This document shows, in pieces, positions 35,483 to 44,239 of a DNA stretch of 64,000 nucleotides. Where the stretch lies: contig NZ_CP015882.1 in NCBI RefSeq assembly GCF_000697965.2, positions 1,277,001 through 1,341,000 on the forward strand, written 5' to 3'. The notes beneath the pieces are model-generated. The model made no database searches and was not told the origin of the DNA. It was given only the letters and a program-made list of their open reading frames with translations. Each line of letters starts with the position of its first letter. Position 1 is the first letter of the stretch. A program made the position numbers and the translations under genes. The DNA is from Ensifer adhaerens (GTDB lineage: Bacteria > Pseudomonadota > Alphaproteobacteria > Rhizobiales > Rhizobiaceae).

Positions 35483-36592
35483 ATGATGGAGCCGAACGTG
35501 ACAATCCCTGAGCGGCCCCCATCGCTCTTGAGAATGCTCGATTCAGCTCTTCAGATCGGACTGGTTGCCTTACTGATCTTTGCCTGTAGCCGCATCATAT
35601 TGCCCTTTACTGGCATCCTGCTCTGGTCGGTTATCCTCGCGGTCATGCTCTATCCGCTGCACCAACGTCTGGTCGGGCGGGTCGGCAATCGCTGGTCGGC
35701 GACATTAATCGGTTTGGTCAGCGTCGCGCTGATGCTCGTACCATTGGTTATGGTGGTGACATCGCTTGGATCTTCTATACTTGAGTTCGTCTCGGGCCTG
35801 CAAGACAGTAGCCTCACGGTGCCGCCGCCGCCGGCATGGCTTGCCGACCTGCCGTTGGTCGGAAAGAAATTGACGGAGACATGGGGGCTCGTCGAGACGA
35901 ATATGCCGGCGGCGCTCGCCAAATACGGCAAAGTGCTGGGTGGGGTTGCATCTTCGCTGGCGTCGTTCGCGGGCGGTTTGGCCGCCGGTCAACTGTCGTT
36001 CGTACTTTCGTTCGCAGTCGCTGCAGTGCTAATGGCCTATGGCGAAGGAGCCACCGAATTTGCCAGTCGCCTGTTGGAACGTATTACCGGCAGCAAGGCA
36101 CAAGGCCCCCGGCTGGTGGCGATGACCGCCGCGACGATCCGAGGTGTGGCAGTCGGCGTAGTCGGCGTAGCCGTCATCCAGTCCCTGCTGATCGGGATAG
36201 GTTTTTTCGCCATAGGTCTTTCATCAGCCGGAGTTTTGACGCTCGCGGTGCTATTGTTTGCCATCGTGCAGGTGCCGGCGTTGCTGATAACACTACCTGT
36301 CATAGCCTATGTTCTTGCAACGGAAGCCACCACGCCGGCGATCATCTTTTCGATCTGGACCGTCATTGCCGGGCTCAGCGACAACCTCCTCAAGCCATTG
36401 ATGCTCGGCCGCGGACTTGAAGTTCCAATGCCGATCATTCTCATGGGGGTGATTGGCGGCATGATCGCTGACGGGCTTCTTGGGCTGTTTGTTGGCCCTG
36501 TGCTCTTGGCGGTTGGCTACGTACTGCTCATGGAGTGGCTCCGGTACGACCCCATTGGGAGCAGGCCGCGCACTGAGGATCCGCCGACATGA
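35483..36592 (+). CDS. AI-2E family transporter, second member
   Basis: The 369-residue protein shows the family pattern: N-terminal helices (LQIGLVALLIFACSRIILPF, LLWSVILAVMLYPLHQRLV) and a soluble segment with the LADLPLVGKKLTETWGLVET motif. The C-terminal helices carry AIVQVPALLITLPVIAYVLA, then SDNLLKPLMLGRGLEVPMPI and GLLGLFVGPVLLAVGYVLLM. It is a paralog of 25343-26449 but not a recent copy. GGAAGGGGCG precedes the ATG. The stop overlaps the start of the channel gene (ATGA), which implies coupled translation and a shared role, perhaps in osmotic or ion balance. Confidence 0.88.
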   Translation: MMEPNVTIPERPPSLLRMLDSALQIGLVALLIFACSRIILPFTGILLWSVILAVMLYPLHQRLVGRVGNRWSATLIGLVSVALMLVPLVMVVTSLGSSILEFVSGLQDSSLTVPPPPAWLADLPLVGKKLTETWGLVETNMPAALAKYGKVLGGVASSLASFAGGLAAGQLSFVLSFAVAAVLMAYGEGATEFASRLLERITGSKAQGPRLVAMTAATIRGVAVGVVGVAVIQSLLIGIGFFAIGLSSAGVLTLAVLLFAIVQVPALLITLPVIAYVLATEATTPAIIFSIWTVIAGLSDNLLKPLMLGRGLEVPMPIILMGVIGGMIADGLLGLFVGPVLLAVGYVLLMEWLRYDPIGSRPRTEDPPT

Positions 36593-37044
36593 TCACGATT
36601 ATTGCTCTGGGTTTGCTCGCAATGTCGGCATGTCTTGCATTTCAGGTACTGGCATCGGTGTTCGCAGCCCGTTACTTCGCCCAGGCCTCCCGGCAACCGC
36701 TCGGTCCTAAGCCGCTGCGCGGGATTTTCCTTCAATTCTCGATTCTGATGGTGGTGCTAATGATGGGCAACATCGTCCAGATCGCATTTTGGGCATTTCT
36801 CTACAGATTGCTCGGTGCATTTGCGGACTTTGAAACGGCGATGTATTTTTCGGGAGTAACCTTCACTTCGCTTGGTTATGGTGACGTTGTGCTGCAGGGC
36901 CGAATGCGGCTGCTTGGGCCACTTCAGGCTGCCAACGGTCTGATGATGTTCGGGATCACCACAGCCCTCTTCATCTCCGTTATCCAGCAGGTCACCGCCA
37001 AATGGAACGCCGCGGAGTCAGTCCGCACGAACGTCGGTGGTTAA
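36589..37044 (+). CDS. Two-TM ion channel with TxGYGD-like filter
   Basis: The 151-residue protein has an N-terminal helix (IIALGLLAMSACLAFQVLAS), then LQFSILMVVLMMGNIVQIAF. A re-entrant pore carries the potassium-channel signature SGVTFTSLGYGDVVL, and a last helix follows (LQAANGLMMFGITTALFISV). The filter is complete (TSLGYGD). No ligand-binding domain is present, which matches the family of small Ion_trans_2 channels in proteobacteria. It should pass K+ as a tetramer. It is translationally coupled to the AI-2E gene. Confidence 0.85.
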   Translation: MITIIALGLLAMSACLAFQVLASVFAARYFAQASRQPLGPKPLRGIFLQFSILMVVLMMGNIVQIAFWAFLYRLLGAFADFETAMYFSGVTFTSLGYGDVVLQGRMRLLGPLQAANGLMMFGITTALFISVIQQVTAKWNAAESVRTNVGG

Positions 37045-37685
37045 GTCGTCCTCCGAAGATCGAGTAGGGCTGTTGGCCCCATTCCAGAAGGAAGTTTCTG
37101 ATCCGGTCCATTTCCCGAGCCGGCTTCAGAGCATTTGTTAATGCGGTTTCTGAGGGACGCACCTGGGATGACGGGAGAAGGCAACTTTTCTGGGTGCGGC
37201 AAAAGTCATGCAAGCCATCACCGTCGTTATGTTTCGAGGTGTGACTGTGTTGGTGAACGGATGATCACGATTGAGGTCGTCGTAAGGTCCGTATTGACGG
37301 TGACAGCCACGCTTATTGCGGCCCTCATCATTGGGCAGCTTGGGCTTGAGCGATCTAAAGCTTCGTCAACGGCCGTCAAGACAATGCCCGCCCCATGCAG
37401 AGTGGCAAATTCCCTAATCAGATAGGATGAATTGCACGGTAATGCGGCAGATGTACCATAGAGCCAAACCGTTGCTTTGGACACGCGGCGACATCCGTTT
37501 GCTCATACTCTGCTCTGTGTGTTGGCAGAAATACATCTTCGGGCGATCATTGCTACATCGACCATGGCGAATCCTATAATTCGTATGTGCAGCCCGCAGA
37601 CACCCGTGAGTTCCAAATATCCGAAGGCGATTAGCCGCAATTGCATTCTAATTCAACCTACACTTGAGTGAGAAGGATCGTTGCG
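37045..37685. other. Intergenic stretch, one doubtful hydrophobic frame
   Basis: A plus-strand frame from an ATG at 37261 (MITIEVVVRSVLTVTATLIA, then ALIIGQLGLERSKAS) could encode a 54-residue membrane peptide, but the ribosome site is poor. Nothing else is supported in 640 bases. Confidence 0.35.
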
Positions 37686-38948
37686 ATGTCAAGTGCGCCG
37701 GCCAACCTGCCTGGGCAGGGAAAGATCCTAAGCATCGTCAGGATATCTATCGCAGAGAGTTCAATCAGTAGACGCTTCGTTCGCGGAATGTTGGCGCTCT
37801 TGATTCTCTCTGCGACACCAAGCGCCTCGTCCTGGGCCCAGGACACGAGCGCCTCGAATTTGCAGTACAGCAGGGAAGCCTTGCAGCAGGCATTACAGAC
37901 GAAAGAACAGTACGATATGCCAGGCCTGCGCTTCGCCATAGCAAAGTCCACCTTGCGGGCTGGCGCAGAACAGCTTCTTGACGACGTTGCTGCCGTGCTG
38001 ATGAAGTTCCCTGACTGGAGTTTGAGAATTGTCGTTCACACCGATGCGAGCGGCGATGCAGAAACCAACCAGCGCCTTTCGCAAGAACGTGCCGAGATGA
38101 TCAAGGCAGCGCTGGTCAAACGAGGGATTTCCGCCGACAAGTTGATGGCCTCCGGTGCCGGTCAGACTCTGCCAGTTGCCAGCAACAAGACGGCTGAAGG
38201 TCGAACTCTCAACCGAAGGGTCGAACTCATTCGAGTTATTGACTCCCCGGAAGCCAAGAAGCTTCTCAAATCCATGTCGGACTATCTGGCTGCACAGAAG
38301 GCCCTGTCGTTCAGCTATGACTCCAACCTTCAGGTCGTCACCAACGCAGACCAGAAGCTTGGGCTATCGAGCTCCGGTACCGTGAACCTTAGCCGGCCAG
38401 ATCGGGTGCATACGACCCGTTCCGGCGGTTTTGTCGATACCGAGACCCTGTTCGACGGAAAAACACTCACGCTCCTTGGAAAGAACGTCAACAAGTACAC
38501 GCAGGTAGAAATGCATGGGACAGTTGATCAGCTGATAGACGAATTGAAGGACAAGCACGGCCTGCCATTGCCGGCCGCAGACCTGCTGATGACCAATTCA
38601 TATGAGGAGCTGATGACGGGCGTCTATGACGCTAAGGACCTGGGAAGCGGCTTCGTCAACGGCAAGGAGTGCGATTCACTCGCCTTCCGCAAGGACGACG
38701 TGGACTTCCAGATCTGGGTCGCACAAGGCGAACAACCGTACCCCTGCCGGTTGGTCATCACCTCCAGCAAGGTCAAGGGAGGGCCGGAATACAGCATCCA
38801 GATCAGGGACTGGAAATCCGGGGACGGTGTGCCCGCGGATGATTTCGCCTTCGAGAACACGACAAACGCCGAAAAGGCCGACGTTAACGACCTCAAGCAG
38901 AAAATGAGCGAAATGCCGGATAACTTCGTGATGGGAGATGGAAAATGA
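37686..38948 (+). CDS. OmpA-like domain fused to DUF2092, exported
   Basis: The 420-residue product has an export segment (FVRGMLALLILSATPSASSW, then AQ). An OmpA-C peptidoglycan-binding domain follows at about 65-180 (LRFAIAKSTLRAGAEQLLDD, LRIVVHTDASGDAETNQRLS, RAEMIKAALVKRGISADKLM, EGRTLNRRVEL). Residues 185-400 form a DUF2092 domain (SDYLAAQKALSFSYDSNLQV, PDRVHTTRSGGFVDTETLFD, CDSLAFRKDDVDFQIWVAQG, PCRLVITS). DUF2092 resembles lipoprotein-carrier folds such as LolA. The protein probably sits in the periplasm, bound to the cell wall. A GAAGGA site supports the ATG over an upstream GTG. The next gene overlaps by four bases. Confidence 0.85.
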   Translation: MSSAPANLPGQGKILSIVRISIAESSISRRFVRGMLALLILSATPSASSWAQDTSASNLQYSREALQQALQTKEQYDMPGLRFAIAKSTLRAGAEQLLDDVAAVLMKFPDWSLRIVVHTDASGDAETNQRLSQERAEMIKAALVKRGISADKLMASGAGQTLPVASNKTAEGRTLNRRVELIRVIDSPEAKKLLKSMSDYLAAQKALSFSYDSNLQVVTNADQKLGLSSSGTVNLSRPDRVHTTRSGGFVDTETLFDGKTLTLLGKNVNKYTQVEMHGTVDQLIDELKDKHGLPLPAADLLMTNSYEELMTGVYDAKDLGSGFVNGKECDSLAFRKDDVDFQIWVAQGEQPYPCRLVITSSKVKGGPEYSIQIRDWKSGDGVPADDFAFENTTNAEKADVNDLKQKMSEMPDNFVMGDGK

Positions 38949-39157
38949 CTTTCCTTAAGCGCATCGGAATCATCTGGCTCGCTTTCGCCGCTGTACTCTG
39001 CATCGGCGACTTGACGAGCAACACGCCAAGCGTAGCGGACCTCAGCTTTGTCACCCCTGCCATCGCCAGAGTTGGCCGACCGTTAACGCCAGTCAGCGTG
39101 GCCGGCGTTGCTCGCCGGACCACGCGACGTTGTGCGGCGAATGTCTACAACTGCTAG
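38945..39157 (+). CDS. Small exported partner of the DUF2092 protein
   Basis: The 70-residue product starts with an export helix (FLKRIGIIWLAFAAVLCIGD) and ends with a basic motif VGRPLTPVSVAGVARRTTRR followed by CAANVYNC. The same VGRP-TPVSVAGVARRT tail recurs, as I recall, in small proteins encoded next to DUF2092 genes, so the pair seems to be a unit. It overlaps the DUF2092 gene by ATGA. The function is unknown. Two cysteines near the end could form a disulfide. Confidence 0.7.
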   Translation: MTFLKRIGIIWLAFAAVLCIGDLTSNTPSVADLSFVTPAIARVGRPLTPVSVAGVARRTTRRCAANVYNC

Positions 39158-39190
39158 CCAATGCCAGTTCCCCTCCCTTGGTGCCACTCC

Positions 39191-39220
39191 TCGGCAACTG
39201 TCGGTTCCGACAGTTGCCGA
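39191..39220 (+). terminator. 30-base near-palindrome after the DUF2092 operon
   Basis: TCGGCAACTGTCGG and CCGACAGTTGCCGA are perfect inverted repeats separated only by TT, starting 33 bases after the stop at 39157. No T-run follows. It may act as a terminator-like or RNA-stability element, or as a protein site upstream of the DUF2254 gene. Confidence 0.5.
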
Positions 39221-39452
39221 ACTGGGTTTGCGGTGGACGTTGCACGAAGAATGAATGCGTGAGGGACCTCAGCTTCAGCTCTGCACGCTAGAGACAGCTC
39301 TGTCGACGGAAGGCTTCGCCTGGTCGCCCATGCGACTACTCGTGCGGACGCGATGAAAGCCTGACCGAGCGTATTAAACAAATGTCGGGGGGCTGCCGTT
39401 TCGGACTGACGGGCTGGCCTCTACTCTATCGGGAGGCAGGGGCAGAGATCAG

Positions 39453-40733
39453 ATGAGCTGGAACAGGTTATACAGGCTCAAGAACTACATGCGATCCTCG
39501 CTCTGGATCATCCCTTTCCTCGCACTCGTCGCCGAGCAAGTTCTCTTCCGAATGGTGATGGCGTCCGACGAGTGGACACGATGGGTACCCCCGTGGCCCT
39601 TAAGCGTCGAGGGCACTGTCGCTGCTATGCAGGCAATCATCAGCCTCGCGCTTTCGTTCATCGTCTTCACGTTCGGATCTTTGCTTGTCGCAATACAAAT
39701 TGCGAGCGGACAACTTACGCCGCGCATCATCGCAATCACCCTGCTGCGCGACAATGTTATTCGCTTCACCGTCGGGTTGTTCATCTTCACGCTGCTCTTC
39801 GCGATCGGCGTAATAAGTCGTGTGAATACGTCGACACCACCCCCCTCAATCGTGTGGATCTCGGGCGCACTGGGCGTGTTGTCGTTGGCTGCCTTCCTCT
39901 ATTTTATCGACTACTCAGCACGTTTGCTACGTCCAGTCAGCATCATCCATCGCGTCGCGGAGCAAGGCTTCGCCATGATCGAGGAGGTGTATCCTGACGT
40001 CCTAAGAGAGACGAGCGAAACACAACGGTCGTATGGTTCACTTGGTGTACCAGACAGAGTGGTGACGCATGCCGGCACATCGGACATTATTCTTGCGGTG
40101 GACATAAATTTCCTGACCACCCGCGCAACAAGGGTTGACGGTGTCATCGAACTTGCCGCTCGGATTGGCGACTTTGTCTCTTACGGCCAACCGCTGTTCC
40201 TGCTCTACGGCGGAACCGCGACAATCCCGGCCAATGACCTCCGTGGCAGTATTGCGTTTGGGCGCGAGCGTACTATTGAACAGGATCCGACCTTTGCCTT
40301 CAGGGTTATCGTCGATATCGCGACCAAGGCACTTTCGAGAGCGATCAACGATCCGACGACGGCTGTGCTAGCTATTGACCAACTGCATCGTTTGCTCCGC
40401 AGTGTCGGTAGCCGCGATCTGCGTGACGGCAGTTCCCGCGACCCGCAGGGGCGCGTGCGGGTGATGTACCGAATGCCCGATTGGGAAGACTTTGTACAAT
40501 TGACGTGTCGAGAAATCAGGATCTATGGCGCCGACAACCTTCAGATCGCTCGACGGCTTCGCGCTATGATCGACAATCTTGAAGACGTCTTGCCCGACAG
40601 CCGAAAACCGGTCTTGCGGCTTGAGCGCGAACTACTCGACCGAATGATCGACAAGGTCTACCTGCTTCCCGAAGATGCTGCGCTCGCCCGGATCGCGGAC
40701 ACGCAAGGTCTAGGCGGATCTGCGGATGCATAA
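39453..40733 (+). CDS. DUF2254 membrane protein
   Basis: The 426-residue protein matches DUF2254. Four membrane helices occupy the first 150 residues (SLWIIPFLALVAEQVLF, MQAIISLALSFIVFTFGSLL, FTVGLFIFTLLFAIGVI, VWISGALGVLSLAAFLYFID), with the conserved LVAIQIASGQLTPRII between helices 2 and 3. The soluble C-terminal half contains IVDIATKALSRAINDPTTAV and LDQLHRLL-like segments. The family is widespread in proteobacteria with no proven function; a channel or transport role has been suggested. The gene is complete and stands alone. Confidence 0.88.
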   Translation: MSWNRLYRLKNYMRSSLWIIPFLALVAEQVLFRMVMASDEWTRWVPPWPLSVEGTVAAMQAIISLALSFIVFTFGSLLVAIQIASGQLTPRIIAITLLRDNVIRFTVGLFIFTLLFAIGVISRVNTSTPPPSIVWISGALGVLSLAAFLYFIDYSARLLRPVSIIHRVAEQGFAMIEEVYPDVLRETSETQRSYGSLGVPDRVVTHAGTSDIILAVDINFLTTRATRVDGVIELAARIGDFVSYGQPLFLLYGGTATIPANDLRGSIAFGRERTIEQDPTFAFRVIVDIATKALSRAINDPTTAVLAIDQLHRLLRSVGSRDLRDGSSRDPQGRVRVMYRMPDWEDFVQLTCREIRIYGADNLQIARRLRAMIDNLEDVLPDSRKPVLRLERELLDRMIDKVYLLPEDAALARIADTQGLGGSADA

Positions 40734-41154
40734 AAATCGGCGCAGAGCTCTTTGTGAGTTCCGCCGCCGTTATCTACATGTTGCCCCTCGCTTTTCGACC
40801 GAGGCAGAAAGAAACGGCCGCATTCTTGATAACCGGAGCAAATTGCGTGCCAGACTGCCAGACTGGCTGACGGGAAGTGTGCGTAAGTGAAGGCTGGCCG
40901 CGTTGGGTGGCGCCAGGGGGATTCCGTGCCGGACGCAAATCATGATTCCCTTTCGTCCATGGCCAAGACGCGCCTTGCCTCGCCCGAACATGCCGATACG
41001 CCTTCGCCGAAGGCGTTGCACGGGGGTTGTCACGTTGTCTGTGGCTCAAAGATTGACGAATAATTTTGCGGGATGAGCGAACCGACCCTCAGCTACAAGA
41101 ACCAAGCAACGTGACATCGGCATCGGCGATCGCAACTAGCGTATGTGCTCCCAG
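40734..41154. other. Intergenic stretch, no supported gene
   Basis: Only antisense-looking short frames are present. No hairpin with a T-run was found after the DUF2254 stop. Confidence 0.4.
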
Positions 41155-41322
41155 TCAGGCTCGGTCGTAGGTAAGGACGTCAGCAAAGGTGGTTACGAAA
41201 TTGCGCGCCCGTTCCTTGACGAGCACCTCGGTCCACTCATTGGTTCCTCGCATGACATCGCCATGCTGTCGGGTAGCGGCGCAACGCAGAAATTTATCCT
41301 TGTCTTGCCTTGCGATTGGCAT
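41155..41322 (-). CDS. Possible 55-residue protein overlapping the DUF6481 gene end
   Basis: An ATG at 41322 lies inside the last ten codons of the DUF6481 gene in another frame. It opens MPIARQDKDKFLRCAATRQH, then GDVMRGTNEWTEVLVKERAR and NFVTTFADVL. The composition is protein-like and ACAGG lies before the ATG. No family is recognised. It may be a true overlapping gene or a lost C-terminal part of something else. Confidence 0.38.
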   Translation of the reverse strand: MPIARQDKDKFLRCAATRQHGDVMRGTNEWTEVLVKERARNFVTTFADVLTYDRA

Positions 41323-41674
41323 AGCGCCTGTCGCGGTTGGCCTTTCGCACCGCCTCATCTTCGATCACCCGCGCTATACGCGCGTTTTCGGCAATCGCCC
41401 GCGCTTCGGTTTCGGCGGCTGCTGCCGCGTCAATGGCTGCCTGCCGCGCTGTCGCCTCGGTCTCGATACGCTTTTGTTCCTCAAGCTTCAGACGCTCGCG
41501 TTCAACGCGCCGCTCTTCACGAGCGGTGGAAAGGGCTTCGCGCTCGGCCTGCCTTGCCATCCTCCCTGGTTCTGCTGCAGTCCTTGCCGCTCGGTAGGCG
41601 TTCAAGAGAGCAGCTTTGGCGTCTGCCGATGCGGCTCGGCGGTCGGATATGTCGTTTTTTCCGGCGTTCTTCAT
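41294..41674 (-). CDS. DUF6481 family protein
   Basis: The 126-residue product is a long, highly charged Ala-rich helix (DISDRRAASADAKAALLNAY, then AERE and EERRVERERLKLEEQKRIET), with the first block and overall layout of DUF6481. It is predicted to be a coiled coil without a globular core. Members are frequent in alphaproteobacteria, often near cold-shock genes, as here. The function is unknown. It lies in tandem with another charged helical gene and cspA on the same strand. Confidence 0.75.
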   Translation of the reverse strand: MKNAGKNDISDRRAASADAKAALLNAYRAARTAAEPGRMARQAEREALSTAREERRVERERLKLEEQKRIETEATARQAAIDAAAAAETEARAIAENARIARVIEDEAVRKANRDRRYANRKARQG

Positions 41675-41703
41675 TCGTATCCCAATAGTAAGTGCGTCAG
41701 AGA

Positions 41704-41928
41704 TCAGCGTGCGTTGGCGCGTTTGGCGATGAGGTTGCGTGTCGCCGACAAGCGGTCGGCCAACTCCTTTGCAAGGCGCTCCTCTCGAAGCCGGAGAGTC
41801 TTGGCATCCCGGGCCTGAGCAACGGATTCCACCTCTTCCATCGCGTTGTTTTTGGAGAAGAACTGCGTCTGGACTTTCATGAAGGCAATCTCCGCCTGCT
41901 GACGGGATTTGCTATGTGCTTCTTTCAT
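41704..41928 (-). CDS. Small charged helical protein between cspA and DUF6481
   Basis: The 74-residue product (MKEAHSKSRQQAEIAFMKVQ, then TLRLREERLAKELADRLSAT) is helical and charged. The ATG has a GAGG site six bases upstream and is preferred to the longer frame. It starts 31 bases downstream of the cspA terminator and ends 29 bases before the DUF6481 gene. It could therefore be expressed with DUF6481 and by read-through from cspA. I know of no assigned function. Confidence 0.6.
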   Translation of the reverse strand: MKEAHSKSRQQAEIAFMKVQTQFFSKNNAMEEVESVAQARDAKTLRLREERLAKELADRLSATRNLIAKRANAR

Positions 41929-41958
41929 TGGAACCTCAACTAGTTCGGCGTCGCGAAC

Positions 41959-41990
41959 AAAAAAGGCCAGGCGAAACGCCCGGCCTTGTT
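41959..41990 (-). terminator. Terminator of the cspA gene
   Basis: On the minus strand AAGGCCGGGCG and CGCCTGGCCTT form a stem with one mismatch around TTTC, followed by a run of T residues. Confidence 0.75.
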
Positions 41991-42047
41991 GAAACTGCTT
42001 CCGGCAATGCCAGTACATCCGTGGTCAAAGGGAAGCAAATCTCAATT

Positions 42048-42257
42048 TTAGGCAGACTGCAGATTGGTAGCAGACATCTTGCCCGACTTATTGTCGCGCT
42101 CGAGCTCGAAGCCGATCTTTTGCCCTTCGACGAGTTCGCGCATTCCAGCGCGTTCGACGGCGGAGATGTGCACGAACGCGTCTGCGCCACCGTTATCAGG
42201 CTGGATGAAGCCGAAGCCCTTGGTGGAGTTGAACCATTTTACTGTGCCTGTGGTCAT
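42048..42257 (-). CDS. cspA: Cold-shock protein
   Basis: The 69-residue protein is a complete CspA-type cold-shock domain. RNP1 is [12 protein letters not shown]2 is [10 protein letters not shown], and it starts [16 protein letters not shown]. It binds single-stranded RNA and DNA and acts as an RNA chaperone in the cytoplasm. The ATG at 42257 has GAAAGGG eight bases upstream. A terminator follows at 41959-41990. The leader holds two competing hairpins next to the ribosome site, which fits the RNA-level control known for cold-shock genes. Confidence 0.95.
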   Translation of the reverse strand: MTTGTVKWFNSTKGFGFIQPDNGGADAFVHISAVERAGMRELVEGQKIGFELERDNKSGKMSATNLQSA

Positions 42258-42272
42258 GATGAACCCTTTCAA

Positions 42273-42308
42273 AGCATAGAGTGAGGGACCGCTCAGCCTA
42301 TGCTGAGC
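42273..42308 (-). promoter_or_regulatory. Two mutually exclusive hairpins in the cspA leader
   Basis: In the minus-strand RNA, GCTCAGC (42302-42308) can pair with GCTGAGC (42291-42297) around ATAG. Alternatively AGCATAG (42298-42304) can pair with CTATGCT (42273-42279), just before the GAAAGGG ribosome site. Three bases are shared, so the two stems cannot coexist. Confidence 0.55.
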
Positions 42309-42976
42309 AGGTGGAAACCGACTGTTTTTGAAAGGGAAGTTCGCTTAAGGCGCGGTGCCAATCGCGCGGTAGACAAAGCTCGGCAAGCAAAAGATCGATG
42401 CCGCATCTATAAGTGACTGGGATTGCCGCGTCAACGATTAGTTTTTGTCGCGACGAATTTTCGCATTAAGGTTGTGAATGCCCAACCGTTGCGTTCGGCA
42501 AGACCTCCGCCCTTCTCAACGGGGAGCGGCGGGCCGCCCATCAGCCTGCAATCAAGCTCAAGCTCGCGCAGCGCGCCCGCGAAGCTTTTCTGTCACCATG
42601 GGGCGATCGGTTCTTCGTGGGGACCCGCAGGCTCCAGACCTGGCGATAATCATTGATATGGCATCCCGGGAGACCGACTCGACGCCCTCGCCTCCGCGTC
42701 TCAGTTGCGGTTACGAGCCTGATCAGGTCGTTGCGGACAAACTCAGAGTTTCTTCACAGACGATCACAGTTTGCTACCACCCCAACGTGCGTTGAAAGCG
42801 TGCCGGTGCACCGCGTCAGTGGGTCCTTACCCCCTTGGTCACGCGATCGTCGACCCGAACCTCTGGCGATCCCACCGCCTGCGGTTGCTTTGCCGGAAGT
42901 TTTCAATAACTTGCGCTTTCATTAGAAACCCGTCGGAGCGTGCACAATCCTTGCACGCAAGCCCACGCCGCAATGA
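42309..42976. other. Intergenic stretch, no supported gene
   Basis: About 670 bases between cspA and the AraC-type gene hold only short frames with no domain. The cspA promoter must lie at the left end and the AraC-type promoter at the right. Confidence 0.4.
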
Positions 42977-44056
42977 ATGAAGTCTATGAACTCGTCATGT
43001 GAATCAACTGCAAGCTCGGACACACATACCGAGCCCTTGGGATTGCCACGGTCTCGATTCGACACGACCACCATGCGACAGAAAGACGCCCATCTGATGT
43101 GGCGTGAGTCGATCGGCGTACTGTTCGATACGCGGCTTCGGGCGCCGACCGAAGACCCATTTTTTGCCAGTGTCGATGCCGCCCTGATCGGAGGCGTCGG
43201 CGTTGCACGCACCCGATCGACAAGCCAAGATTTCGATCGATCCCGTTACAAAATCGCCCGGGACGGCATGGATGGGTATCTCGTACAGTTCTATCTCAGC
43301 GGTGAGAGCGGAAGCCGTCGAACCTCCGGCACTGTCGCCCGCCCTGGCGATCTCTATGTGATCGATATGGCGCAGCCGCTCGCGACATCCACCATCGATC
43401 ATGAGCATCTCAGCCTCGTCATTCCGCGCCAGATGCTGGCCCCCCGCCTGAAGCGCCCGGACGACAATCATGAATTGGTCCTACCAGCGAAAATGCCGCT
43501 CGTTTCGCTGTTGAGGGACACGCTCGGCAGCCTTCACAAGCAGCTGGATCATATCTCCGTCGGCGACGCGGAAGCGGTCCTGTCTCCACTGCTTGATCTT
43601 GCCGGCGCTGCGATAAACAGCCAGACGAGCGAAGGCAATGCAGCGAGCGTCGGCCATGCGCTGTCGATCGCGGTCAGGCGCTACATAACCGACCACTTGC
43701 TCGAACCCGATCTGACCGTAGAGCGTGTCATGGCCACATTCGCGCTGTCGCGCCGAACGGTCTACCGCCTTCTGGAACAGGTTGGGGGATTTTCGGTTTT
43801 CCTGGCGCAGCAGCGCCTGCGGCGCGCCTTCATAAACCTTCGATCGCCGGATTATAGACATGTCGCGATTGCGGACCTCGCCTTAGCCCATGGTTTTACC
43901 AACGCGGCAAATTTCAGCTGCGCATTTCGCCGCGAATTCGGCCTGTCGCCGCGGGAGCTACGCCATCTTTCGGCGCACCATCCGGCCCTGCTGAAATCCT
44001 CACCCGGATTGTCGGCGACCGACTGGTCACAATGGATCGGCCTGATCGGGCGATAG
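42977..44056 (+). CDS. AraC-family transcriptional regulator
   Basis: The 359-residue frame has an N-terminal AraC-binding-like domain at about 60-200 (DFDRSRYKIARDGMDGYLVQ, VARPGDLYVIDMAQPL, LVIPRQMLAPRLKRPD). A C-terminal pair of helix-turn-helix motifs follows (LTVERVMATFALSRRTVYRL and VAIADLALAHGFTNAANFSC, then AFRREFGLSPRELR). The fold resembles the FeaR/OruR-type activators. The start is uncertain, since the ATG at 42977 has no clear ribosome site and later ATGs such as 43073 would keep both domains. It sits 183 bases upstream of the giant autotransporter on the same strand and is the obvious candidate regulator for it. Confidence 0.88.
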   Translation: MKSMNSSCESTASSDTHTEPLGLPRSRFDTTTMRQKDAHLMWRESIGVLFDTRLRAPTEDPFFASVDAALIGGVGVARTRSTSQDFDRSRYKIARDGMDGYLVQFYLSGESGSRRTSGTVARPGDLYVIDMAQPLATSTIDHEHLSLVIPRQMLAPRLKRPDDNHELVLPAKMPLVSLLRDTLGSLHKQLDHISVGDAEAVLSPLLDLAGAAINSQTSEGNAASVGHALSIAVRRYITDHLLEPDLTVERVMATFALSRRTVYRLLEQVGGFSVFLAQQRLRRAFINLRSPDYRHVAIADLALAHGFTNAANFSCAFRREFGLSPRELRHLSAHHPALLKSSPGLSATDWSQWIGLIGR

Positions 44057-44239
44057 GGACCTCTGCGACAAGCGTTGGATGTGGTGGCGAGACAGCCGAT
44101 CTGGCAGTAAACGCAGGGTCATTGGCACGTGGTGCGCATTTCCACGTCTGCCCACCTCCGACAATTGAAGACGGCACTTTCTCCGAGCTAACACAAAGCG
44201 CGTCTGCCATGGCGCGGTTTTTGTTGAGAGAAATCCGTC

